64,000 nucleotides of DNA from Oscillatoriaceae cyanobacterium M33_DOE_052 (GCA_015296065.1 DVDU01000235.1:1-64000), one strand, 5' to 3'; counted from the stretch's first letter, positions 29,287 to 36,499 are shown. A program made the numbers and translations. Notes: generated from the letters alone by a model not told the origin.

Positions 29287-29604
29287 TTAACCTACATCAC
29301 TAATAATTTGCCCGATATCTTTAGGAGTTGCACCCGTTGCCAATATGGATCGGATCAACAGTTCAAGAGAGACCGACGCATCACTATTTTCAGCTTTAGC
29401 AATCCGAGTTTCGCTCGTTCCTATTTTCCCAGCCAGTTCACTTTGAGTCATCATCTTCTGCCTCCGCTCCTTCAAACTTTTGCTAAGAGCCAGCTTGATT
29501 TCAACCAGTATAGTTTCTTCTGGTGTTAAGTCCAAAAAGTCTGAAACTGTGCCAATTTTCCACCCTTTTGCTTCTAAAAGCTCTTGCTTAGATGGCTCCA
29601 TCAC
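29287..29604 (-). CDS. HigA/XRE-type antitoxin
   Basis: A 105-residue protein with a C-terminal helix-turn-helix of XRE type (MTQSELAGKIGTSETRIAKA, about 55-75) and the tail SVSLELLIRSILATGATPKD. It follows the broken toxin frame at 29606 with one base between, the HigB-HigA order. In such pairs the antitoxin binds both toxin and operator. If the toxin is truly dead, this is an orphan antitoxin that may still act as repressor. Confidence 0.85.
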   Translation of the reverse strand: MMEPSKQELLEAKGWKIGTVSDFLDLTPEETILVEIKLALSKSLKERRQKMMTQSELAGKIGTSETRIAKAENSDASVSLELLIRSILATGATPKDIGQIISDVG

Positions 29605-29605
29605 T

Positions 29606-29943
29606 TTATTCCTCTTGCTCGGTATCGTATTGGCTCAAGCGCTTTTTGCAAACTTCAATCACGTTTTTGGGTGTCGCCCTTGTGGTTTTGTTAAACACCG
29701 CGACAATCAAGATGGAATCTGCATCAACTCGATAAATGATTCTCCAATTTTGATCCACATCTCTAATCCGTAATTCATGGCAGCGAGTTCCTATACTGGG
29801 CATAGGACGGGTGGTAATCCAAGGGTTTCGCCTTCCTGTAGTTGCCTGAGCAGAACACCTGCTTCTATCCGCGCTTCCTGACTGAAAGGTGGAGTCTTAA
29901 CCTCACCATGCAGCCAAGCTAAAGGTTTATTTTGCTCTCCCAT
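29606..29943 (-). pseudogene. Frameshifted HigB/RelE-family toxin
   Basis: The first frame starts at the ATG at 29943 (MGEQNKPLAWLHGEVKTPPF) and gives 50 codons ending in TAG at 29794-29792, out of register after ETLGLP. The second frame (29803-29606) continues MPSIGTRCHELRIRDVDQNW and IIYRVDADSILIVAVFNKTT, the rest of the phage-derived Gp49/HigB toxin. Together they make the usual length of about 110 residues. One missing base near 29806-29815 (TTACCACCCGTCCTATG) explains the break. A sequencing error is possible. The HigA-like antitoxin is one base downstream. Confidence 0.75.
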
Positions 29944-29951
29944 AATCTATT

Positions 29952-29969
29952 TATATCATATCTGATATA
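29952..29969. promoter_or_regulatory. Palindromic operator of the broken HigBA locus
   Basis: TATATCA and TGATATA in dyad around TATC, 9-26 bases upstream of the toxin ATG. Its position fits autoregulation by the antitoxin. Confidence 0.5.
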
Positions 29970-30195
29970 GGAAAGAAATCTGCCTGAGCTGTCCAAAAAC
30001 CCCAATACAAGCGATCGCCTTCCGTCCCGTCCCCCAGTTCCGGGAAACTGCCCCCGACTGTGGCGCAACTCCCTGCAGTGAGATATTATTTCCTAAGTCA
30101 TTTCCCAGCATCCCAGCCATCTAGGGGCGAATATGGGGTGACGGTCTCGATGCTCTTCAAATAATAGCGCCTATCTGTAAGTAATAACCTGTTGA

Positions 30196-30512
30196 CTCAA
30201 AAACTTGCGATTAGGGGCAGGGTAGCACTTACAGGATGAAATCACAACCCCAAGGTGGTTTTCGTGCGTTCTAGGTGCCAAATTTACGGAGTAATTTTTA
30301 CCGGCTAGCTGTTAAATTATCGGTTTTTGCCCCAGACGCCGTGGAGTGGTCCATCTCGCCAAGTCTGCTAACTATGACAATTGAGCAATTTACTGGCTGA
30401 AAATGGGATATTTTGTTAAAAGCTGCTCCCAACTAATCACTAGGCTGATAGGATAGTAATCAACTCAGAATCATGGCAGAAATGGGATTACAGCAGCAGC
30501 TCACCCCGTTAT
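30196..30512 (+). repeat. Large repeat family, full copy B
   Basis: About 315 bases, roughly 85-90% identical by eye to copies D and E. It runs from CTCAAAAACTTGCGATTAGG through GGCTAGCTG, CGCCAAGTCTGCTAACTATG and GATAGGATAGTAATCAACTC to ATGGCAGAAATGGGATTAC. Homology with E ends at CCGTTATC, which is exactly the stop-codon region of the opposite-strand HigA-ImmA gene. Fills most of the gap 29944-30508; no gene there. Confidence 0.85.
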
Positions 30513-31711
30513 CCAAAACTCAGCCCCCTTGGTTCCTGAAAGCTCTCAGAGCAAGAGCTATCTCCCACGCGATCGGCAACCTCCTCCTCCAGTTCTACTG
30601 TCACCGTTTCCATCCCAGTTCGCGCCAAAGACTCCTTTAAATCATTCATCCAACCCATCTGAATTATCCCCTCATGCTGCAAGCGTCCCACAACAATACC
30701 GGGATGAATGCCAATGGTGTTGGCAAAGGAAATCACCTTTTTTTTGGAGCGTAAATTGGAAAATTCAGAGTCAAATTTTGGGGGAATCAAAAATTCCTTA
30801 GCCCATTGATTTGCCTCTGTTTCCTGTTCTGATTCTATTTCCTGTCCTCCATCCCAATTATCCAAAAAAATGTCTTTTTTCCCGTGCAGGAGAATGTGAG
30901 CAGCTTCGTGGAAAAAGGTAAACCAGAAGCGATCGTTCTGCTTGCCATAGAGGGAAAGCTGAATCAAAGCCTTATGGGGATTTAGCCAGCGAGCCACTCC
31001 ACTGGTATGCGCTCCGGGAATTGCCGGAACGACACAGAAAACCACCCCTGCATCCCCACACAACTGCCGCATCTGAGGTAAAAATTCCTCTGGCTCCAGC
31101 ACAGTCAATTGCCGAATGGCTCTAACCGCCGTTTCAAACTTAGCTTTATTGTATTTCTGACAGGTCAATTTTTCTGCCTCAATTTCGCCCCGGCGTAACC
31201 AAGCATAAATTGCTCCCACATCACTTTGATCGGTGCGAGTCCGGCGAAAAGATACCTCAATATCACCATAGTAACTTCGCCATTCCTGCGGTGAAGCTAC
31301 GCCAAAAAATCGGAGCAGTTCTCGCACAATAGCAGGCTTGTTCTTGGCATCTATCCGCTGTTTTGCAATTACACCTTGTGCCATCAATTCCTTAACGGGC
31401 AACTCATCCAACCAGGAAACCCACTGCCTCAAATCTGCTTCGGCCTCTTGTTGCGCCAACTTCGCCCGATATTGAGCCTCCCGACTTAACCAAAAGCTGG
31501 CACTACTGCCCAGCACATTTTCTAACTTAAGTGCTGTTTCTTCTGTAATCGGCGCTTTACCGTTAATTAACAAACTAATATGCTTGGTAGTGTAGCCCAA
31601 ACGTTTTGCTAAATCCGCCTGAGTCCACTCCCGTTCCTCAATTAAGTCCGCGATCGTCTCACCCGGTGCCGAAATCCAATCTGGGCGAAAAGGCTGTAGC
31701 ACCTCAGTCAT
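30509..31711 (-). CDS. HigA-type antitoxin fused to ImmA/IrrE metallopeptidase
   Basis: A 400-residue protein. The N-terminus (about 15-75) is a HigA-type XRE domain (TIADLIEEREWTQADLAKRL, GKAPITEETALKLENVLG). The C-terminal half is a zinc metallopeptidase of the ImmA/IrrE group with FTFFHEAAHILLHGK (HEXXH near residue 268) and the downstream acidic ligand region ETEANQWAKEFLIP. Such fusions may degrade or sense partner proteins. It overlaps the preceding toxin gene by 8 bases. Its last codons (SFG, stop) lie in the 3' edge of repeat copy B, so its natural C-terminus may have been replaced. Confidence 0.88.
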   Translation of the reverse strand: MTEVLQPFRPDWISAPGETIADLIEEREWTQADLAKRLGYTTKHISLLINGKAPITEETALKLENVLGSSASFWLSREAQYRAKLAQQEAEADLRQWVSWLDELPVKELMAQGVIAKQRIDAKNKPAIVRELLRFFGVASPQEWRSYYGDIEVSFRRTRTDQSDVGAIYAWLRRGEIEAEKLTCQKYNKAKFETAVRAIRQLTVLEPEEFLPQMRQLCGDAGVVFCVVPAIPGAHTSGVARWLNPHKALIQLSLYGKQNDRFWFTFFHEAAHILLHGKKDIFLDNWDGGQEIESEQETEANQWAKEFLIPPKFDSEFSNLRSKKKVISFANTIGIHPGIVVGRLQHEGIIQMGWMNDLKESLARTGMETVTVELEEEVADRVGDSSCSESFQEPRGLSFG

Positions 31712-32033
31712 GGTAATCCCCTATCCAAATAATATAAATTTGCGTGACTTGACTCCAGTCGATACCACCATCCTCTAGACGAGGAATTGTTTCATGGGCT
31801 GGTTTAAATACTAAACGCTGTGGATGCACCAGATCCAGAGCAAATTGTCCAACCCGATCGCCCTTTAAAGGATGGGGGCGACCAGCTTGCAGCTCTGACA
31901 CATTAGCGGCAGCCATCAAATCAGCCAAACGCGCCTTCAGTTTCCGCGCCGTATTTTTTCCCAATTTGCGCTGGGCTACACTTTCCTGCTCACATAGCTC
32001 CTGTAATTTTTTATCCCTAAAGCTAATTTCCAT
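31704..32033 (-). CDS. HigB/RelE-like toxin
   Basis: A 109-residue basic protein of the HigB/RelE fold: MEISFRDKKLQELCEQESVA, ALDLVHPQRLVFKPAHE and VTQIYIIWIGDYHD. Family members cut mRNA on the ribosome. It is first in a two-gene operon with the HigA-ImmA protein (8-base overlap) and begins 15 bases after a perfect 21-bp dyad. The frame is intact, so this module is probably live. Confidence 0.85.
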   Translation of the reverse strand: MEISFRDKKLQELCEQESVAQRKLGKNTARKLKARLADLMAAANVSELQAGRPHPLKGDRVGQFALDLVHPQRLVFKPAHETIPRLEDGGIDWSQVTQIYIIWIGDYHD

Positions 32034-32047
32034 TTATTGAGCCAATT

Positions 32048-32092
32048 ATAATATACCATATTGGTAAATACTTTACCAATATGGTATATTAT
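32048..32092. promoter_or_regulatory. 21-bp perfect inverted repeat, HigBA operator
   Basis: Arms 32048-32068 and 32072-32092 are perfect complements separated by TAC; core ATACCATATTGGTAAA. Directly upstream of the toxin start, the usual place for an antitoxin-bound operator overlapping the promoter. Confidence 0.75.
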
Positions 32093-32125
32093 ATTTTATC
32101 AATCACAGATAACAATTACCAGCGG

Positions 32126-32205
32126 CGCGGCAAATATGAGGGGTAATTTTTACAGCTAGCTGTAAAATTATCGGTTTTTGCCCCAGACGCCGTGGCGTGA
32201 TCCAT
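32126..32205 (+). repeat. Large repeat family, fragment C
   Basis: Contains the best dyad of the family, TTTTACAGCTAGCTGTAAAA (20 bp, perfect), then CGGTTTTTGCCCCAGACGCC. The match stops at CCATCTC, where sequence shared with the DMT-gene 3' end and the PIN scraps begins. Confidence 0.75.
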
Positions 32206-32270
32206 CTCCCCAACGCCGCCACCACCTCTCCACAGAGCATCGCATTTGCCTATTGCCAGATTATCACCAG

Positions 32271-32366
32271 GGTGAATGGAATAGGCATCAAAAGCCGAAT
32301 CACGACTAATCAAAACCAAGCGATGATTGATTGCTTGTGCCACCAAAATCCGAAACATATCCCAGC
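32271..32366 (-). pseudogene. C-terminal fragment of a PIN-domain (VapC-like) toxin
   Basis: On the minus strand the frame reads WDMFRILVAQAINHRLVLIS then RDSAFDAYSIH, which matches the C-terminal end of PIN toxins (pattern DPFDRLLIAQA...LISxDxAFxxY). The N-terminal three quarters are absent. It is wedged between repeat copies C and D. The following minus-strand sequence up to 32200 is shared with 38470-38540. Confidence 0.65.
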
Positions 32367-32417
32367 CATAAATACTAACAGCCAATTGACAATTGCCAAT
32401 TGACAATTATCGATTCG

Positions 32418-32715
32418 CAAAAACTTGCGATTAGGCGCAGGGTAGCAATTGCAGGATTAATCACAACCCCAAGGTGGTTTTCGGGCGTTATAGGTGCCAA
32501 ATTTACGGAGTAATTTTTAACGGCTAGCTGGAAAATACCGGGATTTTGCCCCAGACGCTGTGGGGTGGTCCATCTCGCCAAGTCTGCTAACTATGACAAT
32601 TGAGCAATTTACTGGCTGAAAATGGAATATTTTGTTAAAAGCTGCTCCCAACTAATTAGTAGCCTGATAGGATAGTAATCAACTCAGAATCATGGCAGAA
32701 ATGGTTTCACCGCCG
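32418..32715 (+). repeat. Large repeat family, full copy D
   Basis: Starts CGCAAAAACTTGCGATTAGG and runs into the first codons of the ParB-like gene (ATGGCAGAAATGG). Diverges from B and E within about ten codons. This is the only full copy that leads in frame into a long gene, so it may be the parental upstream region. Confidence 0.85.
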
Positions 32716-33570
32716 CCACCCACCCTGAAATCAGTCCACCTGGAGCAGTTGGTACTTCCGCCGTCTCCTCAGCCAAGGCGGTATTTTGACGAAACCCAGA
32801 TGCAGCAGCTAATTGCCAGTGTCAGAGAATGTGGCATCATCCAGCCCCTGCTGGTGCGCCCAATGGGGGATAAGTATGAAATTGTCACTGGGGAACGCCG
32901 GTATCAAGCAGCTCTGGCGGTGGGTTTAACCTCTATTCCCGTAATGGTGCGGGTTATGAGCGATACGGAAGCGCTAGAGTGTGCCCTAATGGAGAACTTG
33001 CAGCGTTCTGATTTGAACCCAGTTGAGGAAACTGAGGGGATTTTGCGACTGCTGGAAATGAACTTGGGCATTGACCGTGCCAAGGTGATATCCCTGCTGA
33101 ACCAGATGGCTAATCAAAAGAGAGGACTTACGGACAACGTTATCCGTAACCAAGAACAAGTGGTGGAAGAGACGTTTAGGATGGTAGGAGGGCTCACCCC
33201 AGAGTCATTCAGAACCCACCGCCTACCTCTTCTGAAGCTACCACCGGAGGTTCTGGAGGCGCTCCGTCAGGGTCGTATCGAATATACGAAGGCGAAAACC
33301 ATTGCCCACGTTAAAGATGAGCAGTTTAGGGGGGAGCTGTTGTCGGAGGCGATCGCACAAGCTCTGTCCCTGAGTGAAATCAAGGAACGTATCCGCCAAC
33401 ATCAGGCCCTGCAGAAACCAGCCGCGCCTTCATTGAAGAGCCAAATGCAGTCCGCCTCCGCCGAGATTATCAAATCAAAGGTGTGGGATGACCCAGAGCA
33501 GCAGGAGGAGCTATCAGCGTTGCTGGCGAGGATTATGGCGATAATATCTAGGAAATCCAGGGACAAGTGA
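32692..33570 (+). CDS. Orphan ParB/RepB/Spo0J-like protein
   Basis: A 292-residue protein with a ParB N-terminal nuclease/CTPase-like domain. Visible are PQPRRYFDETQMQQLIAS, IIQPLLVRP, the box VTGERRYQAALAVGL and ALMENLQRSDLNPVEETEG. A KorB-like helical region (about 110-230) follows and a short C-terminal tail. ParB proteins bind parS sites and usually act with ParA, but no parA is near, and genome-defence or plasmid-relic roles are possible. Its first codons belong to repeat copy D. No ribosome site is obvious before either ATG (32692 or 32701). Confidence 0.9.
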   Translation: MAEMVSPPPPTLKSVHLEQLVLPPSPQPRRYFDETQMQQLIASVRECGIIQPLLVRPMGDKYEIVTGERRYQAALAVGLTSIPVMVRVMSDTEALECALMENLQRSDLNPVEETEGILRLLEMNLGIDRAKVISLLNQMANQKRGLTDNVIRNQEQVVEETFRMVGGLTPESFRTHRLPLLKLPPEVLEALRQGRIEYTKAKTIAHVKDEQFRGELLSEAIAQALSLSEIKERIRQHQALQKPAAPSLKSQMQSASAEIIKSKVWDDPEQQEELSALLARIMAIISRKSRDK

Positions 33571-33706
33571 GGGAATGTTTGCTAAGCTAAGGAGAAGTAA
33601 AGATCCGGCATCAACAGGATGGGTGAGATCGCATATTGCATGAGGGTCAGAAACGCGGTTTCTGGCCATTGACTGCCCCTCAAAGTCTAGATTTTGGGTC
33701 AAGAAA

Positions 33707-33910
33707 ATGAATTTAGAGCAAGCAGTTTTAGATAAGTTGCGAACCTTGCCCCCAGATAAGCAACAAGAAGTTTTAGATTTTGCTGAGTTTCTTCAACAAA
33801 AATTTATTCCTAAACAAAGACTAAAAAGTGTTAAAGGGATGTGGAATAATTTAGATATCAATATTACGGAAGAAGATATCGCCCAAGCTAGAAAGGAAAT
33901 GTGGGGATGA
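33707..33910 (+). CDS. DUF2281 (VapB-like) antitoxin without toxin
   Basis: A 67-residue acidic protein: LRTLPPDKQQEVLDFAEFLQ is the DUF2281 core, and the C-terminal part INITEEDIAQARKEMWG is the toxin-binding region. Normally a PIN toxin overlaps the stop. Here only ATGATTTATGCC (MIYA) and a few more codons remain before a stop at 33954, followed by a Tn5-like transposon end at 33988, so the toxin seems deleted. Confidence 0.85.
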   Translation: MNLEQAVLDKLRTLPPDKQQEVLDFAEFLQQKFIPKQRLKSVKGMWNNLDINITEEDIAQARKEMWG

Positions 33911-33987
33911 TTTATGCCGCTATGTGCCGGTTAATGTTGAGACAGTTAGCTAGCTAAAATAGAATTTATTAAGATTTGTTTTATAAA

Positions 33988-34005
33988 CTGTCTCTTATAC
34001 AAATC
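33988..34005 (+). mobile_element. Tn5-like transposon end relic
   Basis: CTGTCTCTTATACAAATC matches the 19-bp Tn5 mosaic end (CTGTCTCTTATACACATCT) at 16 of the first 17-18 positions. The body would extend to the right, but no transposase or opposite end (GAGACAG) is recognisable downstream. It may be the solo end of a decayed IS4/Tn5-like element, or a chance match. Confidence 0.45.
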
Positions 34006-34070
34006 ACAAGCTGATTAACCAGCCAATATTATTTGGTATAAGCTGACTAAATCTAGAGATATATAAATTT

Positions 34071-34469
34071 TTAAAAATCTAGAATTTCTCTGATAACATT
34101 CTTTAGATCCGCATCAGCAGGGCGTTTGGCAAACTGCTCCTTCGTGTAAATCCAAACTGGTTTAATTGTGTAAGTCGCTGAATTGACCAAGTACATTAGT
34201 CTAATTTGACCGGAAGCTCCTTGTGTAAACCAAAGTTCCACCTTATGGAATGTCCATCCTGCCGGCAACTGAATCTTTCCCGGTAGAGGTTCCTGGCGAG
34301 AGTTGTTGGGGTATGGGTTATTAATCAAATCTTCCCAAGTTTTATCAATAAGTTCAACAAAGCTGTCTTTGTAAACTTTGTGAGCTTTAGCCAGTTTTTT
34401 GAAAGAACGACTGAAATTATCTGATGCGTCATTTGATGTGTCAATCGAGAAGGGAGTTGAGCCAGTCAC
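34071..34469 (-). CDS. RelE/ParE-like toxin (PanT candidate)
   Basis: A 132-residue protein starting with GTG. The pattern FSRSFKKLAKAHKVYKDSFV, EPLPGKIQLPAGWTFHKVE and GQIRLMYLVNSATYTIKPVW is ParE/RelE-like, ending KRPADADLKNVIREILDF. It overlaps the upstream Panacea-domain gene by 29 bases, so it is probably translated by coupling. The pair fits a PanAT toxin-antitoxin module with PanT as toxin. Target unknown. Toxin identity is inferred from fold pattern and partner. Confidence 0.7.
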   Translation of the reverse strand: MTGSTPFSIDTSNDASDNFSRSFKKLAKAHKVYKDSFVELIDKTWEDLINNPYPNNSRQEPLPGKIQLPAGWTFHKVELWFTQGASGQIRLMYLVNSATYTIKPVWIYTKEQFAKRPADADLKNVIREILDF

Positions 34470-35028
34470 GTACTTCTCCTTTGCCTATCGAATTTGAGGA
34501 TTCCGAAGCTAAGGCATCCTTCAAAATTTCAGCCATTACTGGTTCGTATGCAGGGTGTTCTCGTTCTATCAGCTCAAGTTTTTGGAAACCTAATGCTTTC
34601 ATGTCATCAAGAAGAATTGGCTCAGTGGATCTGGCTTCCGGTGGGAGACCTTTACGAGCTTTCTTCCAAGGAAATTCTCCATGAGTCATCTCACTCAGTC
34701 GATAAGCATGGTAGCCACCGAAGTATCCCCAAATTTCTTCTAAAACTTCTTTTTTTTCAGCCGAAATTTCTCCTAATGATTCGGATCCAGGAATTGGTAG
34801 TTGTTCTGCCTCAAAATTACTGTAAAACCTATAAGCAGGAGGACAAACAGGGCCGTAGCGCCATGCTTGAATTTCCTCTTCAAATAACGGTTTATTGTAG
34901 AGCGCCAAGTGCAAGCTCTGAGAATAATACAGCAGCTTCTGAACCTTCATATTGGTCATTTCAGCTTCTACACCATCTTCATAAGCTCTCATAATGAAGT
35001 AACGAGCCACATTGAGACAATCAATCAT
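34441..35028 (-). CDS. panA: Panacea-domain (SocA/DUF4065) antitoxin
   Basis: A 195-residue protein with the Panacea signature: MTNMKVQKLLYYSQSLHLAL, EEEIQAWRYGPVCPPAYRFY and LSEMTHGEFPWKKARKGLPP. This domain is a versatile antitoxin (PanA) that neutralises many unrelated toxins; it also occurs in SocA, the ClpXP adaptor antitoxin of Caulobacter. It is transcribed first, with the ParE-like gene overlapping its end, and is preceded by an 18-bp palindrome. The cognate toxin here is ParE/RelE-like. Confidence 0.88.
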   Translation of the reverse strand: MIDCLNVARYFIMRAYEDGVEAEMTNMKVQKLLYYSQSLHLALYNKPLFEEEIQAWRYGPVCPPAYRFYSNFEAEQLPIPGSESLGEISAEKKEVLEEIWGYFGGYHAYRLSEMTHGEFPWKKARKGLPPEARSTEPILLDDMKALGFQKLELIEREHPAYEPVMAEILKDALASESSNSIGKGEVRDWLNSLLD

Positions 35029-35061
35029 CGCTCAACCTACCACCTTAAATCAGCGTTTAAC

Positions 35062-35079
35062 TTTAACAAATTTGTTAAA
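35062..35079. promoter_or_regulatory. Perfect 18-bp palindrome upstream of panA
   Basis: TTTAACAAATTTGTTAAA, self-complementary, 34 bases before the panA ATG. A likely operator of the PanAT locus. Confidence 0.55.
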
Positions 35080-35180
35080 TATTAACCCTTATTATAACCT
35101 AAGCTGGCAAATATGACAATAATCATGTGGAGTCTGTAGTTGATATCAAATATCAATTAGTGCCTAGGCTTAATTTGGTA

Positions 35181-35495
35181 TCTCAAAAAATTGCTACTAG
35201 GCGCCGGGTAGCAGTCAAAGGATGAATCACACCCCCAAGGTGGTTTTCGTGCGTTCTAGGTGCCAAATTTGCGGGGTAATTTTCACAGCTAGCTGTTAAA
35301 TTTGGAGTTTTTGCCCCAGACGCCGTGGGGTGGCCTATCTCGCCAAGTATGCTAACTATGACAATTGAGCAATTTACTGGCTGAAAATGGAATTTTTTGT
35401 TAAAAGCTGCTCCTGACTAATTACTAGGCTGATAGGATAGTAATCAGCTCATGGTTATGGCAAAAATGGGATTACGGCAGCATCCCACCGTTATC
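35181..35495 (+). repeat. Large repeat family, full copy E
   Basis: Runs from TCTCAAAAAATTGCTACTAG to CCACCGTTATC, sharing with B the segment ATGGGATTACrGCAGCA after the start codon. Its 3' edge is two bases from the GTG of the DUF6932 gene, in a different reading frame from the repeat's own ATG. The rest of the gap 35029-35496 holds only the panA promoter region. Confidence 0.85.
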
Positions 35496-35496
35496 T

Positions 35497-35964
35497 GTGT
35501 TAAGGTTAGAGAAAGTGATTCCAGAATTTGATGAAAATGGCAACTTACCACCAGGGGTTCATTTTTGCGAATGGGAAGAGTTTGTAGAACGATTTGGCAC
35601 CAATGAGCTGAGGTTGCGGTTAATGCGCGGTCTGCGAATGGCAATGGAACAACTCAAAGCGGCGGGTTGCCGAACAATTTACATCAACGGTAGCTTTGTT
35701 ACCATTAAACCAGACCCAGGAGATTTTGACGCCTGTTGGGATAGGGAAGATGTGGATATAAACTATCTCAGGACTCAAGCTCCTAAATTGCTTAATTATT
35801 ATGACCGCGCTGGACAAAAAGCTAAATACAAAGGTGAAATTTTTCCGGCTGACCAACCTATAGGCAATTATGGCCTAGATTCTTGGGCGCTGTTTCAGCG
35901 GGATAGAAAAGACAATAAAAAAGGCATTATTGCTATTGATTTAGTTAGGTGGAATTATGATTAA
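35497..35964 (+). CDS. DUF6932-type nucleotidyltransferase-like protein
   Basis: A 155-residue protein, GTG start. The motif YINGSFVTIKPDPGDFDACW is a nucleotidyltransferase-like GSxxx...DxD site, and LPPGVHFCEWEEFVERFGTN is typical of the DUF6932 family. It overlaps the following XRE gene by 8 bases, a toxin-antitoxin-like arrangement; whether it modifies RNA or protein is unknown. Its start lies exactly at the edge of repeat copy E, so an original N-terminus or promoter may have been exchanged. Confidence 0.75.
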   Translation: MLRLEKVIPEFDENGNLPPGVHFCEWEEFVERFGTNELRLRLMRGLRMAMEQLKAAGCRTIYINGSFVTIKPDPGDFDACWDREDVDINYLRTQAPKLLNYYDRAGQKAKYKGEIFPADQPIGNYGLDSWALFQRDRKDNKKGIIAIDLVRWNYD

Positions 35965-36499
35965 AGATGAAAAGCAGTATAAATTGACTCAGCAGCTTGT
36001 CGGGGAATTTGAAAAATCTCTGGCGGCCATAGAAAAAGATGAGCATAGAATCAAAGCTGACCCAGATGGCTGGGAAATTATCCGAGGCTCTTTAAAATAT
36101 CATGTTGATAAATTAACCGCAGAAATTGCCGAATATGAGCGGCTGATATCCCACGATCGCCACGAGCCCATCCCATTAACAATTGAGAATTTTAATGATT
36201 TACCCCAAATCTTAATTAAAGCTCGGATAGCAGCCAAATTAAGTCAAAAAGAGTTGGCAGATTTAGCGGGAATTACTACAGAACAAATTCAACGTTATGA
36301 AGATAATGATTATGAAGATGCCAGTTTTTTGGAAATCAAGTTTGTCATTGATGCACTAGATATCAAAATTCACAAAGGAGAGTTGATAGTTCCTTTGGAC
36401 ACCCTGAGAAGAACACCCGTTACTAAAGAAGAATTACTTTTCTCCCGCTCTCGGACTCACAGCAAATTAGAGCGACAAACGAGCAAGCAAGTTCAATAA
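35957..36499 (+). CDS. XRE-family antitoxin-like protein
   Basis: A 180-residue protein. An N-terminal coiled region (about 10-60, LVGEFEKSLAAIEKDEHRIK) and an XRE helix-turn-helix (about 85-145, IAAKLSQKELADLAGITTEQ then IQRYEDNDYEDASFLE). The architecture matches the DNA-binding antitoxin partner of nucleotidyltransferase-like proteins. Co-translated with the upstream gene (8-base overlap). The tail RTPVTKEELLFSRSRTHSKL is basic and low-complexity. Confidence 0.8.
   Translation: MIKDEKQYKLTQQLVGEFEKSLAAIEKDEHRIKADPDGWEIIRGSLKYHVDKLTAEIAEYERLISHDRHEPIPLTIENFNDLPQILIKARIAAKLSQKELADLAGITTEQIQRYEDNDYEDASFLEIKFVIDALDIKIHKGELIVPLDTLRRTPVTKEELLFSRSRTHSKLERQTSKQVQ

Noticed and set aside
30475-30640. 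Open frame after the ATG of repeat copy B (MAEMGLQQQL...)
   Set aside because: Beyond about 12 codons it is the exact antisense of the HigA-ImmA gene, so it is not a ParB remnant.
32116-32406. 96-codon minus-strand frame as an intact gene
   Set aside because: Only residues of a PIN C-terminus are recognisable; both flanks are other repeats, so it is a fragment and not a functional gene.
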